DNA of 34,704 nt from Streptomyces sulfonofaciens (GCF_014656295.1 NZ_BNCD01000038.1:1-34704), one strand, 5' to 3'; positions 7,640 through 16,244 are shown, counted from the first letter of the stretch. Translations and numbers: made by a program. Notes: generated from the sequence alone by a model not told the origin.

Positions 7640-8777
7640 CGGGGACCTCCATCTCGATCGTGGTGCCCTTCCCGGGCTGCGAGGCGACGGTGAGCGTGCC
7701 ACCGACGCCGCTCGCCCTGTCCCGCATGGAGACGAGGCCCAGGTGCCGTCCCGCGCGGCGCACGGCGCGCGGCTCGAAGCCCGTGCCGTCGTCCGTGACA
7801 CGAAGGACGGTGTCGCGGCCGCGGCGCGTCAGGCCGACGTCCACCTGCACCGCCCCCGAGTGCCGCAGAGCGTTGTGCAGGGCCTCCTGGGCGACGCGGA
7901 GTATGGCTTCCTCGTGCGCGGCGGGCAGAGCGCGCACGCCCCGGGCGGCGAAGGTGACCCGGGCGGAGTGCGCACGGTCGAGCACCTGGACCTGGGTGCG
8001 CAGGGTGGCCACGAGGCCGTCCTCGTCGAGGGCGGCTGGACGCAGCTCGACGACGGCCGCGCGCAGCTCGTCGACCGCCTCCGCGGCGAGCTGCGCCACC
8101 TGGTGCAGCTCGCCCTTGGCGCGCAACGGGTCGCGGTCCACCAGCGCCACGGCGGCCTGGGCCGTCAGCCGCAGCGAGAAGAGCTTCTGGCTGACCGCGT
8201 CGTGCAGCTCGTGGGCGAGACGGGAGCGCTCCTCCGCGATCGTCAGCTCGCGGCTGCGCTCGTAGAGCCGGGCGTTGGTGAGGGCTATGGCGGCGTGCTG
8301 CGCGAGGATCGACAGGAGCTCCTGGTCCTCCTCGGTGAATCCGCAGCCGCCCTCGGGCCTGGGGCGCCGCTTGTTGGCGAGGAAGAGGGCCCCGATGGTC
8401 TCCTCGCCGTCGCGGATGGGCAGGCCGAGGAAGTCGGCCATCTCCGGGTGCGCGGTGGGCCAGCCCTCGAAGCGCGGGTCCTTGCGGACGTCGGCGAGGC
8501 GCTGCGGCCTGGCCTCGTGCAGCATCGCGGCGAGGATGCCGTGCTGGCGGGGCAGGGGGCCGATGGCCCTCCACTGCGCGTCGTTGACGCCGTCCACCAC
8601 GAACTGGGCGAAGCCGCCGTGATCGTCCGGCACGCCGAGCGCGGCGTACTCGGCGTCGAGCAGCTCGCGGGCCGAAGCGACGATCGTCTTGAGGACGTCG
8701 CGCACCTCCAGGTGTCTGCTCATGGCCAGCAGCGCGGAGCTGACCGCGTACAGGCCGGAGCGTGGACCTTCAGTCAT
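7632..8777 (-). CDS. GAF-domain sensor histidine kinase (HisKA_3 type)
   Basis: A 381-residue cytoplasmic kinase without membrane spans. An N-terminal GAF domain (about 22-170) is followed by a HisKA_3 dimerisation segment with ERSRLAHELHDAVSQ; the phospho-acceptor is probably H192 of ELHD. The HATPase_c domain has N302 (EALHNALRHS), D330 (TDDGTGF) and GLVSMRDRA. The GAF domain carries no obvious haem Cys/His signature beyond scattered histidines, so its ligand is unknown. It overlaps the regulator gene by 8 bases. A TACGGT lies 6 bases before the ATG, so the mRNA may be leaderless; there is only a marginal GGTGAAG ribosome site. Confidence 0.93.
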   Translation of the reverse strand: MTEGPRSGLYAVSSALLAMSRHLEVRDVLKTIVASARELLDAEYAALGVPDDHGGFAQFVVDGVNDAQWRAIGPLPRQHGILAAMLHEARPQRLADVRKDPRFEGWPTAHPEMADFLGLPIRDGEETIGALFLANKRRPRPEGGCGFTEEDQELLSILAQHAAIALTNARLYERSRELTIAEERSRLAHELHDAVSQKLFSLRLTAQAAVALVDRDPLRAKGELHQVAQLAAEAVDELRAAVVELRPAALDEDGLVATLRTQVQVLDRAHSARVTFAARGVRALPAAHEEAILRVAQEALHNALRHSGAVQVDVGLTRRGRDTVLRVTDDGTGFEPRAVRRAGRHLGLVSMRDRASGVGGTLTVASQPGKGTTIEMEVPGG

Positions 8778-8783
8778 GGCTTC

Positions 8784-8789
8784 ACCGTA
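8784..8789 (-). promoter_or_regulatory. Candidate -10 (TACGGT) for leaderless kinase mRNA
   Basis: On the minus strand TACGGT ends 6 bases before the ATG at 8777, which would place transcription start at or very near the start codon. No clear -35 is present. Confidence 0.4.
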
Positions 8790-9292
8790 CCCGCGGGCGG
8801 TGACAGTGCGTATCGGACCAGTGGCGGCGTCCGCCCGGGACGGAGGGCGTAGGGCTTCGGCCCGGTGGCACGGGGTGCGAAGGCGTCGTGCCGCACGGCG
8901 TGGGAGTACCGGTGCGCCGCGGGACGGCCCGTTGCGTGGTGGTCCGCCTTGTCGCGCGGTAACGAAGCGACCGTCCGTCGCACAGGCACGGGACCTGGCC
9001 CGCGAACCCGGTGGAGAGGTGTTCCGTGTGCATGGGCCCGGTCCTCACGGAAGACCCGGTGATACTCACGGAGAGCCAGGGTTCGGTTGTCGGTGGATTA
9101 CTGACAGAGCGCATTGCCGTGGCAACTTCTTGTGAGAGGAACAGCGCCTCGGTGTGAGGCCGCGCATAGGGCGCAGATCACGTACGAAGGCGCCTAGTGG
9201 AACCTCCGATATCTCTGTGAACGGGCACGATGTGCCGGAATTCGGCTGCTCGGCGGCCCCCGGCCCACTATCCGTCTTCGTATGTCACACCT

Positions 9293-9322
9293 TTGCCACG
9301 GTTTTTTGCGGCCGCTAAGAAT
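9293..9322 (+). promoter_or_regulatory. Candidate promoter for the transglycosylase gene
   Basis: TTGCCA (9293-9298), a 17-bp spacer and TAAGAAT (9316-9322) give a good housekeeping-type promoter. Transcription would start near 9329, leaving a leader of about 100 nt before the ATG at 9433. Confidence 0.5.
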
Positions 9323-9432
9323 GGCCCCCGTCGCTCGGCGCCGCGTGTATTACCCACGGCGCTTGTTTCGGAAACATCCGTTCCGGTCGGGAACGGCGGG
9401 CGGCCTCATCCGTTCGAAGAGGTCCTACTCTC

Positions 9433-10278
9433 ATGTCCAAGCGTTCCATCATTTTCAAGACCTTCAGGCCGAGCGTTCCGTTCAACCGCGACGTGCTCAG
9501 CCGCGATGCGCTGAAGCGCGAGATCACGCAGAAGCGCGACTCCCTCAAGCGCACGATCACGGACAAGCGCGAGGCGCTCAAACGCGGGCCCGCCTCCGGG
9601 CCCGGTCAGGGTGTGGCGCTGACCAGGACGCACAAGGTCGCGGTCGCCGGTGTGGCCACGCTGGGCGCCGCTGCCCTCGCGGTGTCGCTGGCACCGGACC
9701 ACTCCGCTGCGCAGCACTCCACGGGCCCCTCGGCGCCGGTCGCCTGGTCCACCACGGGCACGCAGGTGCACGCCGCGCAGGGCGCGGGCGCCGACCAGAA
9801 GGCGCAGGTCGCCGCCGCGAAGCTGAAGGCGGACAAGACCCCGGCGCCGAAGAAGGACGACGCGTCCAAAGCCAAGGCCAAGACCAAGGCCCACCACTCC
9901 AAGGCGCAGCACGCGAAGCAGGCCGCGAACAAGACCCGCGCGCACAAGGCGGTCTACGCCGACAACCTGGACGGCTGGATCCGCGAGTCGCTGCACATCA
10001 TGAAGAAGCACCACATCCCCGGCTCCTACAACGGCCTGTACCGCAACATCATGCGGGAGTCGAGCGGTAACCCGAACGCGATCAACAACTGGGACATCAA
10101 CGCCCAGAAGGGCATCCCCTCCAAGGGCCTGCTCCAGGTGATCCCGCCGACCTTCTCGTCGTACCACGTCTCGGGCACCTCGTGGAACATCTACGACCCG
10201 GTCGCGAACATCACCGCCGCGGCCAACTACGCCGCCGACCGGTACGGCTCGATGGACAACGTGAACAGCGCCTACTGA
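9433..10278 (+). CDS. Membrane-anchored lytic transglycosylase (SLT domain)
   Basis: A 281-residue cell-wall hydrolase. Layout: a highly basic 66-residue N-terminus with an imperfect 10-residue repeat (RDALKREIT / RDSLKRTIT / KREALKR at 24-51), one hydrophobic span (69-87), a Lys/Ala-rich linker (about 118-173), and a C-terminal SLT domain (about 178-275). The catalytic Glu is E209 in IMRESSGNPNAIN, with KGLLQVIPPTF and ANYAADRYGS following. The long charged N-terminus suggests a type II membrane anchor rather than a simple signal peptide. GAGG lies about 9 bases before the ATG. It should cleave peptidoglycan glycan strands. It stands alone between a promoter candidate and a strong terminator. 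Confidence 0.92.
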   Translation: MSKRSIIFKTFRPSVPFNRDVLSRDALKREITQKRDSLKRTITDKREALKRGPASGPGQGVALTRTHKVAVAGVATLGAAALAVSLAPDHSAAQHSTGPSAPVAWSTTGTQVHAAQGAGADQKAQVAAAKLKADKTPAPKKDDASKAKAKTKAHHSKAQHAKQAANKTRAHKAVYADNLDGWIRESLHIMKKHHIPGSYNGLYRNIMRESSGNPNAINNWDINAQKGIPSKGLLQVIPPTFSSYHVSGTSWNIYDPVANITAAANYAADRYGSMDNVNSAY

Positions 10279-10360
10279 GGCTCCTCAACAAGTCGATCGA
10301 AGACCGGTCCCCCGTGAAGCCTCGCCTGAGGCTCCTCCAGGACCTCTGAGTCTCAGCGAC

Positions 10361-10405
10361 GGCCGCCGGGCGGGTCACCCACTGTGGGTGACCCGCCCGG
10401 TGGCC
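10361..10405. terminator. Bidirectional terminator hairpin
   Basis: Arms 10361-10380 and 10386-10405 pair over 20 bp (one G-U) with loop ACTGT, between the convergent transglycosylase and ABC exporter genes. Confidence 0.9.
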
Positions 10406-10459
10406 TGCGTAAGGAGGACCAGGACCTGTCTCCGCGAGCCCCTGGCACGCCGGTGCCCG

Positions 10460-13087
10460 CTACTTGCGCATGACCTCCGGCTCGTGGCGGCGCAGCAGGC
10501 GTGCGACGAGGAAGCCGCAGATGACGCCGATGGCGACCAGGATCGCCATGTTGGTGAACCACTGGCTCGCCGTGGCGTCCCAGAGCGGGTCGACGTCCGT
10601 GGGGTCCTTGGGGTCCCAGGGCGGCATGACGGTCTGCAGGTGCAGGGTCGCCGCCGAAGCGGAGATGGCCCAGCGGGACGGCATCAACCAGGCGATCTGC
10701 TCGACACCGGGCGAGCCGAAGATCTTGAAGAGCACGCCGGTGAACACCACCTGCACGATGGCGAACATCACCAGCAGGGGCATGGTCTTCTCCGCGGTCT
10801 TCACCAGGGCGGAGATCACCAGGCCCACCATCATCGAGGTGAAGCCCAGGGCGATGATCACCAGGCAGAGCTCGACGGCCGGCAGGCTCTTGACCACGAT
10901 GCCCTCGTCCGGCAGCTCGCGGTTGGAGAAGCCGATGGCGCAGATGATGACGCCCTGGAGGGCGGTGGTCACCCCGAGGACGATCACCTTGGACATCAGG
11001 TACGCGGAGCGTGACAGTCCCGTCGCGCGTTCGCGCTCGTAGATGACGCGTTCCTTGATCAGCTCGCGTACGGAGTTCGCCGCGCCCGCGAAGCACATGC
11101 CGACCGAGAGGATCAGCATGATCGTGCCGGCGTTGCTGTTGAAGCGGCCGGGCGGCGGTGGTTTGAGTCCGAAGTCGGTCGGGATGACCACGCTCACCAG
11201 ACCGAGGACGGCCGGCAGGATCACCATGAGGCCGATGAAGCCCTTGTCGGAGGCGATCACGGACAGATAGCGGCGGATCAGCGTGCCCAACTGGGCCCCC
11301 CAGGGCTGCGTCTTGGGCGGCTTGACCGCCTGCGGGGGAGGCATCTGCACGGACTGCGCGGCGACGGCGTCGATGTCCGCGGCGTACATCTGGTAGTGCT
11401 GCGAGCCCTTCCAGCGGCCCGCCCAGTCGTACTCGCGGTACTCCTCGAAGGCGGAGAAGACATCGGCCCAGGTCTGGTACCCGAAGAAGTTCAGAGCCTC
11501 CTCCGGCGGGCCGAAGTACGCCACGGAGCCGCCCGGCGCCATCACCAGCAGCTTGTCGCACAGCGCGAGCTCCGCCACCGAGTGGGTGACGACGAGTACC
11601 GTGCGGCCGTCGTCGGCGAGGCCGCGCAGCAGTTGCATCACGTCGCGGTCCATGCCCGGGTCGAGGCCGGAGGTCGGCTCGTCCAGGAAGATCAGCGACG
11701 GCTTGGTCAGCAGCTCCAGGGCCACCGACACGCGCTTGCGCTGGCCGCCCGAGAGCGAGGTGATCTTCTTCTCTTTGTGGATGTCCAGCTTCAGCTCGCG
11801 CAGCACCTCGTCGATGCGGGCCGCGCGCTCCTGCTCGGTGGTGTCCGCGGGGAAGCGCAGCTTGGCGGCGAACTTCAGGGCGGTGCGGACGGTCAGCTCC
11901 TTGTGCAGGATGTCGTCCTGCGGGACCAGACCGATGCGCTGGCGCAGCTCGGCGAACTGCTTGTACAGGTTCCGGTTGTCGTAGAGGACATCGCCCCGGT
12001 CGGCGGGGCGGTAGCCGGTGAGCGCCTTGAGGAGCGTCGACTTCCCGGACCCGGACGGGCCGATGACCGCGACCAGGGACTTCTCGGGGACGCCGAAGGA
12101 CACGTCCCGCAGGATCTGCTTCCCGCCGTCGACCGTCACCGTCAGATGGCGGGCCGAGAAGGAGATCTCACCGGTGTCGACGAACTCCTCCAGCCGGTCC
12201 CCCACCAGCCGGAACGTGGAGTGGCCGACACCGACGATGTCGCTGGGGCCGATCAGTGCCGAGCCGGACTTGGCGATCGGCATGCCGTTGACGTACGTGC
12301 CGTTGTGGGATCCGAGGTCGCGGATCTCGAAGCGGCCGTCCGGCGTGGCGTGGAACTCCGCGTGGTTCCGTGAGACCTGCAGGTCGGATACGACCAGGTC
12401 GTTCTCGAGGGCACGGCCGATCCGCATCACGCGACCCAGGGACAACTGGTGGAACGTCGTGGGGCTGCGGTCCCCGTAGACCGGTCCCGCGCCGTCCCCG
12501 CCGGGGCCGGGGCCGGGGCCCTGCTGCGGCGGGACCTGGCCGCCGGCGGGCGGCTGCTGCCAGCCCTGCTGGGGGGCGCCCCCGGGCTGCTGCGGCACCT
12601 GCCGGTCCGCGGGCTGGTACGGAGCCTGGTGAGGGGCCTGGGCCTGCTGCGCCCAGCCCGCCGGCGCGGGGCCCTGCGGGCCCGCGGGGGGCTGCTGCGG
12701 GGCGTACGGTTGCTGCGGAGCCTGCTGAGGGGCGTGCTGGGCGGGGACGGCCTGCTGCTGGGGAGCGGCGACGGCCGCCATGGGCGCGCCCTGGACGGTC
12801 ACCCGGGGGCCGTCGGTCGCGTTGCCCAGGTGCACGGACGAACCCGGTCCGATCTCCGTCTGCTGGATCCGCCGCCCCTGCACGTAGGTGCCGTTGGTGC
12901 TGCCGTGATCCTCGATCACCCAGCCGTGCCCCGCCCATCTGACCGTGGCGTGCCGCCACGACACCCTGGCGTCGTCGAACACGATGTCGCCCTGCGGATC
13001 CCTCCCCAGGGCGTATGTCCTGGACGGATCGAGCGTCCAGGTTTGTCCGTTCAATTCCAGTACGATTTCCGGCACTCCAAGCCCCAC
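10460..13087 (-). CDS. FHA-FHA-ABC transporter fusion (Rv1747-like exporter)
   Basis: An 875-residue half-transporter with two phosphothreonine-reading domains. FHA1 at about 7-98 (GRDPQGDIV, SWRHA, GSTNGTYV), a Pro/Gln-rich linker (about 104-205), FHA2 at about 212-295 (IGRALENDLVV, SRNHAEF, GSHNGTYVNG), an ABC ATPase (Walker A GPSGSGKS 343-350; LSGGQ 445-449; Walker B LIFLDE 465-470; H502), and an ABC-2 membrane domain (about 600-865) with six or so spans. The order matches mycobacterial Rv1747, whose FHA domains bind threonines phosphorylated by a Ser/Thr kinase; similar control is expected here. The kinase is not in this window. GTG 13087 has GGGGGA upstream; GTG 13075 (giving PEIVLELNG) is an equally plausible start. 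The substrate is unknown. Confidence 0.93.
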   Translation of the reverse strand: MGLGVPEIVLELNGQTWTLDPSRTYALGRDPQGDIVFDDARVSWRHATVRWAGHGWVIEDHGSTNGTYVQGRRIQQTEIGPGSSVHLGNATDGPRVTVQGAPMAAVAAPQQQAVPAQHAPQQAPQQPYAPQQPPAGPQGPAPAGWAQQAQAPHQAPYQPADRQVPQQPGGAPQQGWQQPPAGGQVPPQQGPGPGPGGDGAGPVYGDRSPTTFHQLSLGRVMRIGRALENDLVVSDLQVSRNHAEFHATPDGRFEIRDLGSHNGTYVNGMPIAKSGSALIGPSDIVGVGHSTFRLVGDRLEEFVDTGEISFSARHLTVTVDGGKQILRDVSFGVPEKSLVAVIGPSGSGKSTLLKALTGYRPADRGDVLYDNRNLYKQFAELRQRIGLVPQDDILHKELTVRTALKFAAKLRFPADTTEQERAARIDEVLRELKLDIHKEKKITSLSGGQRKRVSVALELLTKPSLIFLDEPTSGLDPGMDRDVMQLLRGLADDGRTVLVVTHSVAELALCDKLLVMAPGGSVAYFGPPEEALNFFGYQTWADVFSAFEEYREYDWAGRWKGSQHYQMYAADIDAVAAQSVQMPPPQAVKPPKTQPWGAQLGTLIRRYLSVIASDKGFIGLMVILPAVLGLVSVVIPTDFGLKPPPPGRFNSNAGTIMLILSVGMCFAGAANSVRELIKERVIYERERATGLSRSAYLMSKVIVLGVTTALQGVIICAIGFSNRELPDEGIVVKSLPAVELCLVIIALGFTSMMVGLVISALVKTAEKTMPLLVMFAIVQVVFTGVLFKIFGSPGVEQIAWLMPSRWAISASAATLHLQTVMPPWDPKDPTDVDPLWDATASQWFTNMAILVAIGVICGFLVARLLRRHEPEVMRK

Positions 13088-13457
13088 TATGTGTCCCCCG
13101 TCTAGCCCCCGTCATGGGGAGTCTAGGGATGTCGAACATCGTGAGGAACTATTTCAGGCTCGGCGCCCTGACCGAAAGCCGGGCCTTGTGAAGACTGCGT
13201 ACGGGTGCTTTGAGGCGGGCCGTCGAGGGGAAAGGGAGCCCTCCGCCCCTAGGTGCGCACGGGTGTGCGGCGCCATAAGAGGCAGACGACACCAAGGAGG
13301 CGCACCATTTCCATGGAGAGCGCGGGGCGTGCGCCCCGGGCTCTCGGTCGCACATGGTCCTGGCCGCCGGTGGCCAAGGGACTCGGGACCGTACGCGCGT
13401 CCGATACGCGGACTGCCGAGGCGCCCGCCGGTGGGAGCCGGATACGGTGGGAAGACC
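13088..13457. other. 370-bp divergent region between the ABC exporter and serB
   Basis: No convincing gene. It contains a hairpin at 13316-13345 (two 6-bp helices around one G-G mismatch, loop GTGC), an isolated AAGGAGG near 13295 with an ATG 12 bases further on that opens a frame colliding with serB, and TACGGT at 13443-13448, a -10 candidate 9 bases before the serB start. The repeated CTAGAC on the minus strand near 13100-13125 may belong to the exporter promoter. Confidence 0.6.
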
Positions 13458-14684
13458 ATGAGCCCTTCACAGCCCCCGAATGCGACGGAAGCGGCGGCCG
13501 ACGTCCCCACGCTGCTCGTCAAGATCTTCGGCAGGGACCGGCCGGGCATCACCGCCGGACTCTTCGACACCCTCGCCGCGTACTCCCTCGATGTGGTCGA
13601 CATCGAGCAGGTCGTCACCCGTGGCCGCATGGTCCTGTGCGCACTGGTCACCCAGCCCGCCGCCGGGCTCGAAGGCGACCTGCGGGCCACCGTGCACGGC
13701 TGGGCGGAGTCCATGAAGATGGAGGCCGAGATCATCTCGGGCACCGGCGACAACCGCCCGCGTGGCGTCGGCCGCTCCCACGTCACCGTGCTCGGCCATC
13801 CGCTGACCTCCCGGTCGACCGCGGGGATCGCCGCGCGGATCACCGCGAGCGGCGGCAACATCGACCGGATCTTCCGACTGGCCAAGTACCCGGTGACCGC
13901 GGTCGAGTTCGCCGTGTCGGGCACGGAGACGGAAGCGCTGCGTACCGCGCTGGCGGTCGAGGCCGCCGCACTGGGTGTCGACGTGGCGGTGGTCGCCGCC
14001 GGTCTGCACCGCAGGGCGCAGCGTCTGGTCGTCATGGACGTCGACTCGACGCTCATCCAGGACGAGGTGATAGAGCTCTTCGCAGCCCACGCGGGCTGTG
14101 AGGACAAGGTCGCCGAGGTGACCGAGGCCGCGATGCGCGGCGAGCTGGACTTCGAACAATCCCTCCACGCGCGCGTGGCGCTGCTCGCCGGGCTCGACGT
14201 GTCCGTCGTGGAGAAGGTGCGCAGCGAGGTGCGGCTGACGCCGGGCGCCCGCACGCTGATCCGTACGCTCAAACGGCTCGGCTACCAGGTCGGCGTCGTC
14301 TCCGGGGGCTTCACCCAGGTCACGGACGACCTACGGGACCGGCTCGGACTGGACTTCGCGCAGGCCAACACGCTTGAGGTGCGTGACGGCAAGCTCACCG
14401 GCCGGGTCGTCGGCGAGGTCGTGGACCGGGCGGGCAAGGCACGGCTGCTGCGGCGGTTCGCCGCCGAGGCCGGGGTGCCGCTGGCCCAGACGGTGGCCAT
14501 CGGCGACGGGGCCAACGATCTCGACATGCTCAACGCCGCCGGGCTCGGCGTCGCCTTCAACGCCAAGCCGGTGGTGCGCGAGGCCGCCTACACCGCGGTG
14601 AACGTGCCCTTCCTGGACACGGTGCTGTACCTGCTGGGGATCACCAGGGAAGAGGTCGAGACGGCGGACGCGGACGAGGGCTGA
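13458..14684 (+). CDS. serB: Phosphoserine phosphatase with N-terminal ACT domains
   Basis: A 408-residue SerB, the last enzyme of serine synthesis (phosphoserine to serine and phosphate). Two ACT-like regulatory domains (about 17-90 and 106-180; GRDRPGITAGLFDTLA, TSRSTAGIAARI) precede the HAD phosphatase. Catalytic motifs: DVDSTLIQDE with nucleophile D194 and acid/base D196, S282 in GVVSGGFT, K328, and GDGANDLDML (349-358). The double-ACT layout is that of actinobacterial SerB, where ACT domains allow serine feedback. The start at 13458 has GGGAAG just upstream; the frame is open to 12945 but without a start of comparable quality. No cotranscribed neighbour. Confidence 0.96.
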   Translation: MSPSQPPNATEAAADVPTLLVKIFGRDRPGITAGLFDTLAAYSLDVVDIEQVVTRGRMVLCALVTQPAAGLEGDLRATVHGWAESMKMEAEIISGTGDNRPRGVGRSHVTVLGHPLTSRSTAGIAARITASGGNIDRIFRLAKYPVTAVEFAVSGTETEALRTALAVEAAALGVDVAVVAAGLHRRAQRLVVMDVDSTLIQDEVIELFAAHAGCEDKVAEVTEAAMRGELDFEQSLHARVALLAGLDVSVVEKVRSEVRLTPGARTLIRTLKRLGYQVGVVSGGFTQVTDDLRDRLGLDFAQANTLEVRDGKLTGRVVGEVVDRAGKARLLRRFAAEAGVPLAQTVAIGDGANDLDMLNAAGLGVAFNAKPVVREAAYTAVNVPFLDTVLYLLGITREEVETADADEG

Positions 14685-15019
14685 GCCGGCGGCTCGGCCC
14701 GGCCGGTGTTCTGAGCGGCCGGACGGCCGGGTGCTCCCGAACTGCCGGCCCGGCGGCTCGGGAGCACCGGGAGCACCGGGAGCACCGGGAGCACCGGGAC
14801 GGGCGTACCGGCTGTAGGGGTCCGGGCGTCGCTGCCGACAGGCGAGACGCTGTCGCCCGTGTGCGAGCGCGGGGCGCAGGCGCGGGCACGCCGCCGGCGG
14901 GCGCGCCGTGGGCGGCATGGCCGCGGCGCCGGTCAGGATTCCTGCGGCCGGCCGGGGCGCGCCCGATGCGGAGGGGCCCGGCGGCTGGTCGGGGCGGGCC
15001 CGGATGCCGTCGAGGTCCG
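14685..15019. other. 335-bp convergent gap with tandem repeats
   Basis: Between the serB and SixA stops. Apart from the hairpin/tandem repeat block at 14730-14795 I see no gene, promoter or RNA; the rest (14800-15019) is GC-rich low-complexity DNA. Confidence 0.7.
14730..14795. repeat. Four 9-bp tandem repeats plus an inverted copy forming a hairpin
   Basis: GGGAGCACC is repeated four times without change (14760-14795). The complement of one unit lies at 14730-14740, giving an 11-bp stem with 14758-14768 (17-nt loop); any of the four units could in principle be the partner. Placed 46 bp past serB, it probably works as its terminator. Confidence 0.8.
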
Positions 15020-15538
15020 CTACGCCCCCGGGGCCCAGAATTCGGTGAGGGTGCCCACACCGGGCTCCAGCGACTTCCATGAGCCGGTGTGGGAGAGCAC
15101 GGCGAACGCGGAGGTGGGGAAGCCTCGGTCGTTCATACGCGCGCGTGCGTCGTCCTCGTACTGGCCGGCGAGGATCTCCGCCAGGCCCTGCACTCCCGGG
15201 TTGTGACCGATCAGGATGATGCTGCGGACGTCCTCCAGGGTCTCGTTCAGTACGGAGATGAGCTCTCCGGGGGACGCCTCGTAGACCCGCTCCTCGTAGA
15301 CCGTCTTCGGGCGGTGCGGAAGCTCGTGGACGGCCAGCTTCCAGGTCTCCCTGGTACGGACCGCGGTGGAGCAGAGAGCGAGGTCGAAGTCGATGCCCGT
15401 CTCGGCCAGCCTGCGGCCCGCGACGGGGGCGTCGTGGCGGCCCCGGTCGGCAAGGGGACGCTCGTGATCGGAAACCTGGGGCCAGTCGGCCTTCGCGTGC
15501 CGGAAGAGGACGATCGTGCGGGGTTCTGCGGCGCTCAT
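15020..15538 (-). CDS. SixA-like histidine phosphatase
   Basis: A 172-residue member of the histidine phosphatase (phosphoglycerate-mutase-like) superfamily, closest in look to SixA phosphohistidine phosphatases. The catalytic LFRHAKAD (R13, H14), the second Arg region STAVRTRET (R61, R63) and ILIGHNPG (H112) are intact. SixA removes phosphate from histidine in phosphorelay proteins; the true substrate here is unknown. It has no signal peptide. It is the last of a run of minus-strand genes (MFS transporter, mini-protein, small membrane protein), each separated by 90-290 bp, so cotranscription is uncertain. Confidence 0.9.
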   Translation of the reverse strand: MSAAEPRTIVLFRHAKADWPQVSDHERPLADRGRHDAPVAGRRLAETGIDFDLALCSTAVRTRETWKLAVHELPHRPKTVYEERVYEASPGELISVLNETLEDVRSIILIGHNPGVQGLAEILAGQYEDDARARMNDRGFPTSAFAVLSHTGSWKSLEPGVGTLTEFWAPGA

Positions 15539-15631
15539 GGGATCCAGCTTCGCACGAAACGCGCCACGGGGCGCAGGGAGTTGACGGCCGCTGCGGCGGT
15601 CGGGGCCGCTCAGGTGGCGGGATCCGGCGGC

Positions 15632-15841
15632 CTATGCCTGGTGCAGCACCGAGTGCTGGATGCTCTGCAGGACGCGCCCGAGTCCCGGGTCGCCGGTGGG
15701 GTGCGCACGGGAGGGATTGAGCATCATCAGCAGCAGGACGGCGAAGGAGAGCGTGGGGAGGGCGATGGCCCACCAAGGGAGGCGGACCTGGGCGCCACCC
15801 CTGTCAGCCAGGCGGGGCCGGGTGTGCGGGTGGGCCGGCAT
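15632..15841 (-). CDS. Small single-pass membrane protein, unknown function
   Basis: A 69-residue protein: basic N-terminus, one hydrophobic segment at about 22-43 (PWWAIALPTLSFAVLLLMML), then a short tail LQSIQHSVLHQA. GGAGG stands five bases before the ATG, a strong ribosome site that supports translation. I do not recognise a family with certainty. It lies 93 bp upstream of the SixA-like gene on the same strand. Confidence 0.68.
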   Translation of the reverse strand: MPAHPHTRPRLADRGGAQVRLPWWAIALPTLSFAVLLLMMLNPSRAHPTGDPGLGRVLQSIQHSVLHQA

Positions 15842-16127
15842 GCTGCCTCCGTGTCTTCGCGCTCTTCGCGGTTCGCCGCCGCGTTCACGGCGTACCTAGA
15901 AGCTATGGAGGCGGGACTCGTATTCCCATCCGGTGAGCCACCCACTTCACCCTGACCCAGGCCCCCTAGGGGATGGGGGGCCAGCCCCACCACCCGCCCG
16001 CCGGACCGCCCCGTTGAGGCGGCTGCCGAACGGCCGACGGGCACGCCGCCCCGCCGGCGGACGGCCTCTTGCGCCCGCCGGACGGACCCCGCGCCTCGGT
16101 ACGCCTCAGGGTGCGGCGATGGCCGTC

Positions 16128-16244
16128 TCAGGGCGCGACGACGGAGGCGATGATCCCTACGACCACGGTGATGGCGAGCATGAGGCCCAGCACCGTCAGG
16201 AGCTTCTTCTGGCTGTTCTGGGGGTTCGGATCGAGCACAGGCAT
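16128..16244 (-). CDS. SGM_5486 family transporter-associated mini-protein
   Basis: A 38-residue protein, MPVLDPNPQNSQKKLLTVLG followed by a hydrophobic segment (about 16-37) ending SVVAP. I recognise the DPNPQN-QKKLL opening as the SGM_5486 family, tiny single-span proteins found beside CynX/NimT-type MFS transporters in Streptomyces. Here it lies 208 bp downstream of exactly such a transporter, on the same strand. It may be a small accessory subunit, although no role has been shown. The start ATG is at 16244; GAGGTG is about 12 bases upstream, a little far. It is easily missed by gene callers because of its length. Confidence 0.88.
   Translation of the reverse strand: MPVLDPNPQNSQKKLLTVLGLMLAITVVVGIIASVVAP

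Larger units (their letters stand above)
8778..9432. other. 655-bp divergent intergenic region
   Basis: No credible gene. It holds the kinase -10 candidate at the left end, the small inverted repeats TTGCC-GT-GGCAA (about 9115-9126) and GGCAC-GAT-GTGCC (9224-9236), a transglycosylase promoter candidate at 9293-9322, and a roughly 110-nt leader with a 7-bp hairpin (CCGTTCC/GGAACGG) near 9390. It is distinctly richer in A and T toward its right half, as expected of a control region. I looked for a c-di-AMP (ydaO-type) riboswitch, common before actinobacterial wall hydrolases, and did not see its conserved core. Confidence 0.7.

Noticed and set aside
8778..9432. c-di-AMP (ydaO-type) riboswitch before the transglycosylase
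   Set aside because: The conserved core and its paired elements were not found in the roughly 110-nt leader or further upstream.
13253..14101. Small gene starting with the AAGGAGG near 13295
   Set aside because: The nearest ATG is 12 bases away and its frame runs into serB out of phase, with low-complexity content.
14760..14795. CRISPR-like array
   Set aside because: Units are 9 bp with no spacers; simple tandem repeat.
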